Assembly (NCBI GenBank): GCA_028293565.1
Contig: JAQGON010000110.1
Span: 1 to 33,827, forward strand
Source of the DNA: Verrucomicrobiota bacterium
GTDB lineage: Bacteria; Verrucomicrobiota; Verrucomicrobiia; Opitutales; Opitutaceae
Length of the DNA stretch: 33,827 nt
Direction of reading: 5' to 3'
This document shows, piece after piece, positions 16,637-27,000 of the stretch. The notes beneath the pieces are model-generated. The model was not told the origin of the DNA and made no database searches. It was given only the letters and a program-made list of their open reading frames with translations. Made by a program: the position numbers and the translations under genes. The number at the start of each line of letters is the position of its first letter. Positions within the stretch are counted from its first letter, which is position 1.

Positions 16637-17683
16637 ATGGATCTCCGCCAGCATCTTCACACCGGCCACGTCATCCCGGCGCAGCCGCTCGCGCTCGACG
16701 CGAAACGCGCCTTCTCCGAGCGGCACCAGCGGGCGGTCACCCGTTATTACGTCGACGCCGGCGTCGGCGGCCTCGCCGTGGGCGTCCATTCGACGCAGTT
16801 TGAAATCCGCGAGCCGCAGCACGGCCTGTTCAAGCCGGTGCTCGAGCTCGCGTCGCGGACGATCGACGAGGAGCTGGCGAGGCGCCCGCGTCCCTTCGTC
16901 AAGATCTCCGGCATCTGCGGGCGCACGGAGCAGGCGGTGCGCGAGGCGGAGCTGGCGAAGTCGCTCGGATACCATGCGGGCCTTCTAAGCATGTCGGCGT
17001 TCAAGGCGGATGCGGAGGACGCCATGATCGCGCACTGTCGCCGGGTCGCCGAGGTCATCCCGGTCGTCGGTTTTTATCTGCAGCCCGCGGCGGGCGGGCG
17101 CCTGCTGGGCTATTCGTTCTGGCGGCGTTTCGCCGAAATTCCGCAGGTCGTGGCGATCAAGCTCGCGCCCTTCAACCGCTACCAGACGATCGACGTCATG
17201 CGGGCGCTGGCCGAGTCCGGCCGCGAGGACATCGCGCTCTACACCGGGAACGACGACAGCATCGTGGTCGATCTTTTCACGCCGTTCACCTTCGAGCGCG
17301 ACGGGCGCAAGGTCACCCGGAGCATCGTGGGCGGACTGCTGGGGCACTGGGGGGTGTGGACCCGCGGAGCCGTGCAGCTGCTCGAGGAAATCAAGGAGGC
17401 GAGAAAGGCGCCGGGGATCGAGACGCGCTGGCTCGAGCGCGCGATCGCGGTGACGGACATGAATGCCGCGCTGTTCGACGCCGCGAACGGTTTCCGCGGC
17501 TGCATTCCGGGCATCCTGGAAGTTCTCCGGCGCGGAGGGCTGGTGCCTTCGACCCACTGCCTGAATCCGCACGAGGTGCTGTCGCCCGGCCAGGCGGAGG
17601 AGCTCACCCGGGTGGCGAAAGCGTATCCGGAACTCACGGACGACGCGTTTGTCGCGGCGAATCGCGACCGGTGGCTGAGCTGA
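16637..17683 (+). CDS. Dihydrodipicolinate synthase/N-acetylneuraminate lyase-family protein
   Basis: 348 residues. The class I aldolase features are present: Schiff-base lysine K175 in VVAIKLAPFNRY and tyrosine Y147 in VGFYLQP, plus GNDD (204-207). The family condenses or cleaves pyruvate with an aldehyde (DHDPS, NAL, KDG-type aldolases). The protein is longer than a typical DHDPS (about 290-300), with an extended C-terminal helical part (about 290-348), so it is not the lysine-biosynthesis enzyme itself. It begins 2 bp after the epimerase-like gene and ends 22 bp before the M20 peptidase. A lyase acting on a keto-sugar-acid intermediate would fit the context; this is inference. Confidence 0.85.
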   Translation: MDLRQHLHTGHVIPAQPLALDAKRAFSERHQRAVTRYYVDAGVGGLAVGVHSTQFEIREPQHGLFKPVLELASRTIDEELARRPRPFVKISGICGRTEQAVREAELAKSLGYHAGLLSMSAFKADAEDAMIAHCRRVAEVIPVVGFYLQPAAGGRLLGYSFWRRFAEIPQVVAIKLAPFNRYQTIDVMRALAESGREDIALYTGNDDSIVVDLFTPFTFERDGRKVTRSIVGGLLGHWGVWTRGAVQLLEEIKEARKAPGIETRWLERAIAVTDMNAALFDAANGFRGCIPGILEVLRRGGLVPSTHCLNPHEVLSPGQAEELTRVAKAYPELTDDAFVAANRDRWLS

Positions 17684-17705
17684 GTCGGGAGACCGCCGCA
17701 GCGCG

Positions 17706-18869
17706 ATGACTCCTTCCTTCCCAGCCCCGCCGCCGGCCTCGCTCGACGCGCTGCTCGCGCGGATGATTTCGATCAACTCGGTCAACCCGCATTTCGGCGG
17801 GCCCGCGGGTGGCGAGGAGAGCCTGGCAGCGGACCTCGAAAAAGTGGCGCAAGGCTGGGGATTGCAGACCCGGCGGGGCGCCGCGAAGGCGGGAGGCGGG
17901 CCGCGAAACCTGATCGTGACCTGCGAACCGGTGCCGGGGGGCGAATGGATCCTGTTCGAAAGCCACCTCGACACCGTCAGCGTTCCGGGAATGACGGTGG
18001 CGCCCTTCGGGGGCAAAATCGAGGGCGGGCGGATCCATGGGCGCGGGGCCTGCGACACGAAGGGCTCGGGTGCGGCGATGCTGTGGGCTCTCCGGGAATA
18101 TGCGCGGGATGCGCGCCGTCCGCGGAACGCCGCCCTGATCTTTGCCGTCGACGAGGAGGCGCGCATGACGGGCGCGCAGGCGTTTGCGGCCAATGAGCTG
18201 AAGGAATTCCTGCCCCGCCTCCGCGGAATGATCGTGGGCGAGCCGACGCTCCTGCGCCCGGTGGTGGCGCACAACGGAGTCATCCGCTGGCGAACGTTGA
18301 CCCGCGGGCGTGCGGCGCATTCCGCGGATCCCGCCAAGGGCCTGTCGGCGATCTCCGCGATGATGCGCGTGGTGGAGACAATGGAATCGCGCTATGTGCC
18401 GCTGGTGAAGGGCTCGCATCCGTTGACGGGCATGGCCGCGCTGAGCGTGAACATGATCCGCGGCGGGACGGCGGTGAACGTCATTCCCGCCGAGTGCGAG
18501 ATCGAGGTCGACCGCCGCACGGTCCCGGGCGAGACGGCCGAGCAGGTCCTGCGGGAGCGCGACGCGATCCTGGCGGGTCACGCGGTCGAGCACGACACGC
18601 TCTATGTGGTGCCCGCGATGGACGCGGCGCTCGGGCGCGGGTTTCACGAGTGGATGAGCCCGGTCCTGAAACGCCATGGCTGCGATGCAACGCCGCGTGG
18701 CGCGCCCTACGTCACCGATGCGAGCCACTACGCCGCCGCGGGCGCGCCGACGATTGTTTTTGGCCCCGGGGATCTCGCGCAGGCGCACACGAAGGATGAG
18801 TGGCTCGCGCTCGACCAACTGAAGACGGCCTCCGCCGTGTACCTGGATTTACTGCGGGCGCCGGCGTAG
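17706..18869 (+). CDS. M20-family metallopeptidase/deacylase (ArgE/DapE/ACY1-like)
   Basis: 387 residues, normal length. The two-zinc site is complete: H87 and D89 in ESHLDT, bridging D117 in GRGACDTKG, the E150/E151 pair in VDEEARMTGA, E179 in VGEPT, and a late histidine in AQAHTKDEW. The dimerisation (lid) domain lies at about 190-300. Members remove acyl or peptide groups from amino acids, for example N-acetylornithine or succinyl-DAP. As the third gene of the plus-strand unit it may deacylate an intermediate of the cluster's pathway. The ATG at 17706 has GGGAGA about 13 bases upstream. The family is certain; the substrate is open. Confidence 0.9.
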   Translation: MTPSFPAPPPASLDALLARMISINSVNPHFGGPAGGEESLAADLEKVAQGWGLQTRRGAAKAGGGPRNLIVTCEPVPGGEWILFESHLDTVSVPGMTVAPFGGKIEGGRIHGRGACDTKGSGAAMLWALREYARDARRPRNAALIFAVDEEARMTGAQAFAANELKEFLPRLRGMIVGEPTLLRPVVAHNGVIRWRTLTRGRAAHSADPAKGLSAISAMMRVVETMESRYVPLVKGSHPLTGMAALSVNMIRGGTAVNVIPAECEIEVDRRTVPGETAEQVLRERDAILAGHAVEHDTLYVVPAMDAALGRGFHEWMSPVLKRHGCDATPRGAPYVTDASHYAAAGAPTIVFGPGDLAQAHTKDEWLALDQLKTASAVYLDLLRAPA

Positions 18870-18937
18870 CGCGCGACAGGTCTGCCGAGACTTGCGGACG
18901 AAATCGGGGCGCGGTCCCTCGAAGCGAGGCTTGCGAC

Positions 18938-18992
18938 AGCCTTCTGACGTCGGCTGCTACAAGGACCACGTAGCAGCCGATGTCAGGAGGCT
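18938..18992. repeat. REP-like inverted repeat, second family
   Basis: A 23-bp arm at 18938-18960 and its complement at 18970-18992 (two mismatches) surround a 9-base loop. Each arm begins, read from the centre outward, with GTAG then CAGCC, the same GTAG foot as the 5131-5239 element but with a different hairpin. Smaller hairpins precede it, for example CCTCG-AAG-CGAGG at 18917-18929. It lies 68 bp after the M20 stop and may stop transcription there. Confidence 0.7.
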
Positions 18993-19353
18993 TCTCCAGA
19001 GACATCGAGCCGCTCAGACGCCAGGCGCGAACTCAGCCGGCGCGCGGGCGATTCTCCGGGGCGCTGGCAAATAATTTCTTCGACGCTGCGAAAAACTGCG
19101 TACGAGAACGGTTTCTTTTTGGTGACTCTGACGCAAAAAACTCCCTCTGCGTAGTTTCCCCCTTTGATGGAAGATTTCGTGGGTCATGAGATTCGCATGT
19201 GTTTTACTCCTGCGGACAAATTTACCCCGGTTTTACGACTGCCTCCTGTGTAGCCGACCTTCGCGGAGCGTTTTTCTCCCAGCAAACCGCCAGCGCGCCG
19301 GCCCGTTCAACCGCCTAAGTGCGACGAAACGGCGACGTCGACCCCACTACCCC
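18993..19353 (+). promoter_or_regulatory. Long leader region of the sugar transferase, no gene seen
   Basis: The stretch between the REP hairpin and the transferase start is markedly richer in A/T around 19065-19245 than its surroundings, as expected of a promoter region. CTGCGTA occurs twice (19096-19102 and 19147-19153), and ACGCA (19131-19135) faces TGCGT (19148-19152). These could be regulator half-sites. No convincing -35/-10 or small gene was found. Confidence 0.3.
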
Positions 19354-20103
19354 ATGTCCCTCCGTTCTGCACGTCTCACCGCTCGAAATTACGCCGCGCT
19401 CTCGCAGCACTGCGTCCATTCGGTGCCGTCGGTCCAGATGGCCGGGTGGAAACGGCTGACCGATGTGATTTTCAGCCTCCTCGCCTTCCCGGTCCTGGGC
19501 GTCGTGACCCTCGTGATGGCGGTCGTGATGAAGATCGTTTCGCCGGGCCCCGTTTTCTTCCATCAGGAGCGGGTCGGATACCTCGGCCGCCGATTCATGA
19601 TTTATAAGTTCCGGACGATGTCGGTGGGGGCGGATGCGGGGATTCACCGCGCGCACTGCGACAACCTGATTCACACCAAGAATCCCTGGTCGAAGATGGA
19701 CCATCGCGGCGACTCCCGCCTGATTCCCGGCGGAAAACTGATCCGGGCCTCCGGCCTCGACGAACTGCCGCAGCTCGTGAACGTCCTGCGCGGCGAGATG
19801 AGCCTGATCGGCCCGCGCCCCTGCGTGCCTTACGAATACGAAAAATTTCTCCCATGGCAGCGCGAGCGTTTCAGCACGCTGCCGGGAATGACGGGGCTCT
19901 GGCAGGTGTCGGGCAAGAATCGGACGACCTTCGAGGAAATGATCCGGCTGGATATTCACTATGCGCACCACCGTTCGCTGTGGCTGGACGCCAGGATCGT
20001 GCTGCTGACGCCGTTCGCGCTGGTCCAGCAGGTGCTCGATGCGCGCTCGCGCAAGCGGGTCGAGATCGATTCGCCGGAGGCGGCCATCGAGAGCGTCACC
20101 TGA
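19354..20103 (+). CDS. Bacterial sugar transferase (initiating undecaprenyl-phosphate glycosyl-1-P transferase)
   Basis: 249 residues from the ATG at 19354; the in-frame extension to 19186 looks non-coding. One hydrophobic segment (about 37-62) precedes the soluble catalytic domain of the PF02397 family. Conserved blocks are YKFRTM (84-89), SGLDELPQLVNVLRGEMSLIGPRP (133-156) and GMTGLWQVSGK (178-188). This is the short form without the large N-terminal membrane domain of WbaP/WcaJ. It transfers a hexose-1-phosphate from UDP-sugar to undecaprenyl phosphate, the first step of a surface polysaccharide or O-unit. No other polysaccharide genes are adjacent, so it is an orphan here. No Shine-Dalgarno sequence is present; the leader ends CCACTACCCC. 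Confidence 0.93.
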   Translation: MSLRSARLTARNYAALSQHCVHSVPSVQMAGWKRLTDVIFSLLAFPVLGVVTLVMAVVMKIVSPGPVFFHQERVGYLGRRFMIYKFRTMSVGADAGIHRAHCDNLIHTKNPWSKMDHRGDSRLIPGGKLIRASGLDELPQLVNVLRGEMSLIGPRPCVPYEYEKFLPWQRERFSTLPGMTGLWQVSGKNRTTFEEMIRLDIHYAHHRSLWLDARIVLLTPFALVQQVLDARSRKRVEIDSPEAAIESVT

Positions 20104-20150
20104 ATCGGGCGGCGTCCGGGGCGGGGTCGGGTTAACGGCGGCGCGCGGGA

Positions 20151-20171
20151 ACCGGGCGGTGGGCGCCCGGT
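20151..20171 (+). terminator. Strong GC hairpin after the sugar transferase
   Basis: ACCGGGCG (20151-20158) pairs perfectly with CGCCCGGT (20164-20171) around a 5-base loop, 48 bp after the transferase stop and 23 bp before the small gene. There is no T-run. It could be an attenuating terminator or an RNA-stabilising structure. Confidence 0.5.
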
Positions 20172-20194
20172 CCATAAGTTAACTCCGAGTCATC

Positions 20195-20374
20195 ATGGGC
20201 TTCGACAAGAACGACACCGTCCCGAGTGTGAATCCGAAGAAGCGAACCACGAAGGTTAACTTCGGCGTGATCATCGGCGTGATCCTGTTTTTCGCCGTCA
20301 GCGCCGCGGCGATCTTCTTCTTCAAGGCCAATCCCGAGAAAACCGTCCCGAAACAGGAGCGCCAGACGCCCTGA
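20195..20374 (+). CDS. Small single-pass membrane protein (59 aa), unknown
   Basis: The open frame from ATG 20195 encodes 59 residues. A charged, lysine/arginine-rich N-terminus (about 1-20, including NPKKRTTK) is followed by one clear membrane segment (about 22-43, rich in V, I, F and A). A short hydrophilic tail with several lysines and prolines ends at TGA 20372-20374. It is too ordered in composition to be chance: a charged-hydrophobic-charged layout with no stop in a GC-rich frame. I do not recognise a family. It lies 91 bp after the sugar transferase on the same strand with a hairpin between, so it may be co-transcribed. Confidence 0.6.
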   Translation: MGFDKNDTVPSVNPKKRTTKVNFGVIIGVILFFAVSAAAIFFFKANPEKTVPKQERQTP

Positions 20375-20421
20375 GCGGATGAAGGGACAAGACGTGGACG
20401 GAAACTCCTGCGCCCTGGCCC

Positions 20422-20979
20422 TCAGGACAGCGCCGGATGCATGGCGAGCAGCAGGTTGCAGGGGACGTTGAACGCGCTTTTTCCGCAGGCCACGGCGGAA
20501 AATTTTTCCGCCTCGGCCAGGATCTGACGGAATTGGACGGCACTCGGAAATTTTCCGGCGTAGCACTGGGCGCCAAAACGCAGCGCGTCGTGCATCGACC
20601 GCGGGTCCTGGCACGAAGAGATCATGATCACGGAAATCTCCGACAGGGCATCCTGCAGCCGAATCCAGCGAAGGACATCGAGGCCGTCCATGCCCTCCAT
20701 CTTCACATCGAGAAAGCAGACCAGCGGCGGCGTGGTGCCCTGCAGGACCTCGATCAGCGCCTCGATCATTTCGTCGCCGGTCGCGAACATCCGGCAGGGG
20801 TTCTTGATGCCCGCGTCGCGCAGGGCCTCCAGGAAGAGCACGCGATCCTTCTCGTCGTTATCAACGAGGAAAATGGGACGCTCGGCAGGAGGCGGCCCGC
20901 GGAAATTGTCGAATTGAAGGTGCAAGGGAAGGGTATTTGACGTGAGAAAGAGTACTGCGACCGTGAAGTGACTGACCAC
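20422..20979 (-). CDS. Response regulator (receiver domain, Rcp1-like)
   Basis: 185 residues. The receiver domain spans about 35-160: acidic pocket D40/D42 in VDNDEKD (N at the middle position), phosphoacceptor D91 in FLDVKMEGMDG, switch S121 or S122 in MISSCQD, and lysine K143 in AGKFPS. A tail of about 25 residues follows with no DNA-binding domain, as in the Rcp1 type that docks onto kinases. The start is GTG at 20977-20979, with GGTAGG just upstream; a TTG at 20925 is an alternative that would remove 18 weakly conserved residues. It begins 21 bp after the stop of the cyclic glucan synthase on the same strand, so it is probably co-transcribed and may tune glucan synthesis. Confidence 0.87.
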   Translation of the reverse strand: MVSHFTVAVLFLTSNTLPLHLQFDNFRGPPPAERPIFLVDNDEKDRVLFLEALRDAGIKNPCRMFATGDEMIEALIEVLQGTTPPLVCFLDVKMEGMDGLDVLRWIRLQDALSEISVIMISSCQDPRSMHDALRFGAQCYAGKFPSAVQFRQILAEAEKFSAVACGKSAFNVPCNLLLAMHPALS

Positions 20980-21000
20980 CGCCTACCAATGGTGTTCCAA

Positions 21001-24000
21001 TCAGGAAGGACGCGGGCTCACGGGTGGTGTTTTGCCCGGTGGAACAGCCTCCGTTTTCTCCGATGAACTCCGCGGGATTCTCAATTCGACTCCATGTTCG
21101 CGTTGGTCGTTCACCAGCGGAATGCTGGATTCCGCGATGTCCTGGCCGTCGAGGCGGAGCCTGGCCGGTTGCCCGGACTTTTCGTCCCGGAAAATCCGGA
21201 TGCGGTAGGTGGTCTGATGATAGCGGTAGGCCAGCTTGATCTCCGGCCACGCGGCGGGCAGACGAGGGGCGAAGCCGAGCCGGTCGCCCTCGCGCTTCAG
21301 GCCGAGCAGCGTTTCGATCACCAACCGGTACATCCAGCCCGCCGAACCAGTGTACCACGTCCATCCGCCGCGACCGGTGTGTGGGGCCACCGCGTAAACG
21401 TCCGCGGCGACGACATAGGGCTCGACCTTGTAGGTGGCGATCTGTTCGGGGGTCGCCCCGTGATGAATCGGATTGAGGAGACCGAACAATTCCCACGCGC
21501 GGTCAGCCTCGCCCATGAGCGCGAAGGCCATCGTCGTCCAGATCGCGCCGTGCGTGTACTGGCCCCCGTTTTCCCGCACGCCGGGGATGTAGCCCTTGAT
21601 GTAGCCGGGATTGAGCGTGGACCAGTTGAAGGGCGGATCGAAGAGCTGGATGAGCCGGCTCTCCGGGCGGACGAGCCGTTTCGAGACGGCGTCCATCGCC
21701 TGACGCGAGCGCTGCGGATCGCCGGCGCCGCTGATGACGGCCCAGCTCTGGGGCAGGGAATCGATCTGGCATTCGGCGTTGACGGCGGAGCCCAGCGGCT
21801 CGCCGTTGTCGAAATAGGCGCGGCGGTACCATTGGCCGTCCCAGGCGTGACGCTCGATGTTGGCCCGCAGGATCTCGCGCTGGGCCAGGCACCGGTCGGC
21901 GAACGCCGGGTCCTGGCGGCGCCGCGCGATCACGGCGAACTGGCCCAGCACGTCGCAGAGAAAAAACGCGAGCCAGACGCTCTCGCCCCGTCCATCCTTC
22001 CCGACGAGGTTCATGCCGTCGTTCCAGTCGCCGCACCCGATGAGCGGCAGCCCGTGCTCGCCGAATTTCAAGCCGCGCTCGATCGCGCGCACGCAGTGCG
22101 TGTAGAGTGTGGCGGACTCGTCCGCCCGGCGGGGAAGATCGTAATAGGCCTCCTCCTCGGGCTTCACCGGGCGGCCTTCGAGGAAATGGATCCTCTCGTC
22201 GAGCACGCCGGTGTCGGCCACGCACGTGACGTAGCGGCAGGTGACGTAGGGGAGCCAGAGGAAGTCGTCGGAAAAATGGGTGCGGACTCCCCGGCCCGCC
22301 GGCGGGTGCCACCAGTGCTGGACGTCGCCTTCGCTGAACTGGTGCGACGCGGCGCGCAGTAGGTGCTCGCGCGCAAGCGTCGGCTCGGCGTGCAGCAGGG
22401 CCATTACGTCCTGGAGCTGGTCGCGGAAGCCGTAGGCCCCGCCGGATTGATAGAATCCGGTCCGGCCCCACAGCCGGCAGCTCAGCGTCTGGTAAAGCAG
22501 CCAGCCGTTCGCCAGGAGGTTCACGGAGGGATCCGGAGTTTCGACCTGCACGGCGGAGGTGGTCTGTTTCCAGTACTGCCACACGCCCTCGAGCGCGCTC
22601 CGGCTCGCGCCCGGGCGGCGGAAGCGCTGGATCAGCGTCTGGACCTCGGCGCTGCTTCGTCCGACGCCGAGGCGGAAGACGACCTCGCGTTCCTGGCCGG
22701 GCGCGAGTTCGCACGCGACCTGGAGCGCCGCGCACGGATCGAGGCCCGCGCCGACCCTCCCGGACAGGCGGGTCCGGCGCAGCGCGGCGGGCTGGTCCGG
22801 CGCGCCATTGCGCCCGAAAAATTCGCGGCGGTCGCCGGTGACGCTCCGCGTGGCATCCTGGACGTCGACAAACGCGATGCGCTCGGCGAATTCGCCGTTG
22901 TAGGGGTTGCGCGCGAGCAGCGCGCCGCTCTTCGGATCCAGCTCGGTCTGGACGTGCAGCAGGCTTTTCGGACGCAGATCCGCCAGCACCCATTCCCAAT
23001 AGCCGGTGGCCGAGATCCGGCGCGGCCCGCCGGACACATTGCGCAGCTTCAGCGCCGCGAATTTCACCGGCGCGTCCATCGCCACGTAAATCCACAGCTC
23101 GGACACGATGCCGTTCTCGGCGTGCTCGAAGACGGTGTAGCCGAAGCCATGGCGGATCACATAGGGCGTCACGCCCCGCGCGGGCCCGGGCGTCGGCGAC
23201 CACACCTGTCCGGACTGCTCGTCGCGGAGGTAAAACATCTCGCCGGTGGCGTCGGTGACCGGATCGTTGTTCCACGGCGTGAGCCGGAACTCGTGGGAAT
23301 TTTCCACCCAGGTGTAGGCGGCGCCGGTTTCGGAGACCACCGTGCCGAAATAGGGGTTCGCGATCACGTTCACCCAGGGCGCCGGCGTGGTCTGGCCCAG
23401 GGCGAGCGTGATGACGTATTCGCGCCCGTCCGGCGTGAAACCGCCCAGGCCGTTGTGGTAAACCAGCTCGCGCGGCGGAAGGGCGGGGGCATCCGTCACG
23501 GCGGCGCGCGTGGGCACGAGCGCCGGCACGGGGGGATCGGGTGTCACCGGCCGTTCGAGCTGCTCCTCGAGCGTGCCGTTTTCGTCGATGAGGACGACGC
23601 GCGCCACGGTCTGGAGCAGCACGCGATCCTCCGGGGAAAACTGGTCGGCGCGGCGCACGAAGATCCCGCCCGGCTTGTCGAGGAGCTGGCCCTCGATCCC
23701 GGACGCAATCATGCCGACGACCTGGTCCTGCAGCGGCTGCCGGTAGCCGGAGTCGTCCTCGTTCAGGATTACCAGTTCCGCGACCAGGCCGCGGAGCCGC
23801 CAATACGCGTGGGCCTGCACCAGCTGGCGGGCGAGCTCGATTTTTGCGCCGTCGCCGAGGCGGAGGAGGACGATCGGCGAATCGCCGGAAATGCCGTGGC
23901 TCCAGAGGCCGCTCTGCCCGCGCCGGTTCTGCCGCAGGACCGAAGGCGCCGCGCGCCGCGCCGGATTGGCGTAGATCAGCGCGCTCGCCAGCTGCGCAAA

Positions 24001-27000
24001 CCGCTGCGCCTCCGCCTCGGTAATGTTCAGGTGGCGCATGATCACCTGGCTGTGCGTCCACGCCAGGTCGAACGCGCGGTCGGCCAGGCGGGGGTTTTGG
24101 TACTTGTCGACCAGCGCCAGCGCCGCTTCGCGCGTCGCGGTCACGCCCATCACCAGGTCGATCCGGGCGGATTCTCCCGGGGCGATGGTGACGACGCGGC
24201 GGAGCGCGGCGACCGGATCGAGCACCGAGCCGGCCGAGTTCGAGAGCGGGCCGTTCGCGTTGAGGGCGGCGGGCCGCGCCAGGTTTCCGCCGCGGCCGAC
24301 GAAGCGCATGCGGTCCGTCTCGCAGGAGACCTCGCCCTGTTCGCCGCCCTGGCCGATCATCAGGTTGACGAGCCAGGGCGGCTTTTCGCCGTCGCTGCGG
24401 GCGCGGCGGGTGGCGAGGATCGCGGGATTGGGCTGAAGGAATTCGGTCTGGACGAAAAGATTGCTGAAGGCCGGATGCGCTGCGTCCGCGGCGGCCGTCG
24501 CGAGCACGATCTCCGCGTAGCTCGTCAGTTCGATCGACCTCGGCCCGTGGCCGCGGTTGGTCAGCCTGATCCTGCGCAGCTCGACATCGTCCTCGGGCGA
24601 GACACTGACCAGCGTGTGCACGTCGAGCCCGGCCACCTGCCGGCGGAACTCGGCGCGCGCCTGCGTGAAGATCGCCTCCGAGCGTTTCGTGGCGCGCAGG
24701 GTCGGCTGGTGCGCGGCCGAGAAAAATTCCCCCGTCTCGGTGTCCCGCAGGTAGAGGAAGGTGCCCCAGCAGTCGCGCGTCGCATCCTCGCGCCAGCGGG
24801 TGACGGCGAGATCGTTCCAGCGGCTGTAGCCGCCGCCCGCGGCGGTGACCACCACGTGATACCGGCCGTTGGAAAGGAAATGAACCTCCGGCGCCGGGAG
24901 CCCGCCGGGATTCGGAAAGATGCGCATCGAGGTGTCGGCTCCCCGCTGCGACCCGAGTTTCCGCGAGCGGTCGAGCTCGAGGTCGTCGGACAGGACGCGC
25001 GCCACGATATTCGGCATCCGTTCCTGCAGCAGCAGGTCGGTCGCGCGGAAAATCGGACAGGCGAGGAAGCGGCGCTGCATCGGCCGGTCGAACAGCGCAT
25101 AGGCGAACGCCAGCAGCCCCATCGCCTGGTGATGTGCCATGAACGAGCGGATCGTGACGCTGGTCTGCCCCGGCGGCAGGCGCGACGGCGTGTAGTCGAT
25201 CGCCTCGTAAAAACCATAGGCTCCGATGCGTTCCTCCTCCGCTAAGCGCTCGAGGTTTTCGCACGCCTCCCGCGGCGCGACCATCACGGCAAGCATCGAG
25301 GCGTAGGGCGCGATCACGAGGTCCGACGCGAGACCGCGCTTCAGGCCGAGCCCTGGCACGCCGAACGCGCGGTACTGGTAGTTCAGGTGGGCGTCGGTCA
25401 GGTTGTAGCCCGATTCGGAGATTCCCCACGGCACCTGGCGCATCCGGCCATATTCGATCTGATGGTCGACCGCGCTCCGGTGCGTGTGGTCGAGCAGGGT
25501 GTGCTCGTACGTGGGCATGACCAGCAGCGGCATCAGGTACTCGAACATCGACCCGCTCCACGACACCAGCACCGGCGTCCCGCTCAAGGTGACCAGCAGC
25601 CGGCTCAGCGAGAACCAATGCTCCTGCGGCACCTGGCCCTGCGCGATGGCGACGAAACTGCACAGCCGCGCCTCCGAGGCGAGGAGGTCGTAGTAGCTTT
25701 GGTCGCGGCGGCGCTCATCCAGGTTGTAGCCGATCGAGAAGAGATTCCGCTCGGGATCGAACAGGAAGGTGAAGTCCATCGCGGCAAATTCATTGGCCGC
25801 ATGCGCCAGCTCCTCGAGGCGCCGGATCCGCTCGCTCGCCCGGTCGCTCGCTTCGCGCAACCGCGTGAGCGCCTGCGCCAGCCAGAGGTCGGCGGCGGCG
25901 TCTCCGCCAGGAGCGAGCCGCTCGCGGATGAGCTCGAGCTCCGGACAGCGGGCCTGGGTCAGTTCCGCGACTTCGCGCAGCGTCGGATTCCCGTCGAGCG
26001 CCGCGCGCAGGCCGTCGATCTCCGGCAGATTCCGCAGGCTCGCCGGCGCCTCAGCCCATTCTAGCCAGGGCGCCAGCCGGCGGAGGTCGTCGCGATGATC
26101 GCGGGCATCGCGCTCGAGGCGGCGCAGCCACGAGGTGACTTCGTCCGCCGCGCCGCTCGGGCGCGCCTCCGCCAGTGCCGCGGCGTCCGCCGCCACGCGG
26201 TCCAGTACGCCCATCATCGCGCGGAGGGAGGACGGCGCCGCCTCGACCGCCGCGCGGAGCGCGTCCACCTTCGGCCCCGCCGCCATTTTCTGCAGAATCG
26301 CCAAGGTGTCCCCGAGGCCGGCAAAGGCCTGCGTCGGACAGATCGGCTGCGCGGCGAGCTCGAGAAAACCCGGCGCCAGCGTCAGCAGGTGGCCCGCGAG
26401 ATTGCCGCTGTCGACGCTCGAGACGTAGAGCGGCGGAAGCGGGCGCAGGGTGCGGGTGTCGTACCAATTGTAGAAGTGCCCGCGGTGGCGATCGAGCTTC
26501 CGCATCGTCGCGAACGCGTCCTCGGTCCGCGCGATCAGCCCGGCCACGGAGAGGTAGCCGAAATCCAGCGCCGTGAGATTCGCCAGCAGCGCGAGCCCCA
26601 TGTTCGTCGGCGACGTGCGCGGCGCGATCAGCGGCGCGGGCTCCTCCTGGAAGTTGTCCGGCGGGAGCCAGTTTTCCTCGGCGGTGACGAACGTCTCGAA
26701 GAACCGCCAGGTCTGGCGCGCCGTGCGCCGGAGGAAGGCGACCTGCGCGCGTGCCAGGGCGGGGCGCTCCGGTTCGATCGGCTGGCTGATGCGCCACGCG
26801 ACCCAGGGAGCCGCGCTCCACAGCCCGAGCACCGGCAGCGCCGCCCAGAATGCCGGGTCGGGGCGGAAGGTCAGCAGCGCTCCGCAGGCGATCGCGACAA
26901 ACGGAGCGGTCCACATCGTGGAGTAGAAGCTCCCGAGGCTGTCCTCCGCGTTCTGCTCGGCGTCGCTCGACGTCTGCCACTCGAGCAGGCGCTTGCGCGT

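Noticed and set aside
19064-19080. TGGCA-containing match upstream of the sugar transferase considered as a sigma-54 promoter
   Set aside because: The -12 GC is absent at the required spacing.
21503-25663. 1386-residue open frame inside the glucan synthase gene (-), and 26051-29152 (-), 22363-25245 (+), 26095-28986 (+)
   Set aside because: Out-of-frame or antisense shadows of a GC-rich gene: Arg/Pro/Ala/Gly-rich, low-complexity composition and no domain pattern.
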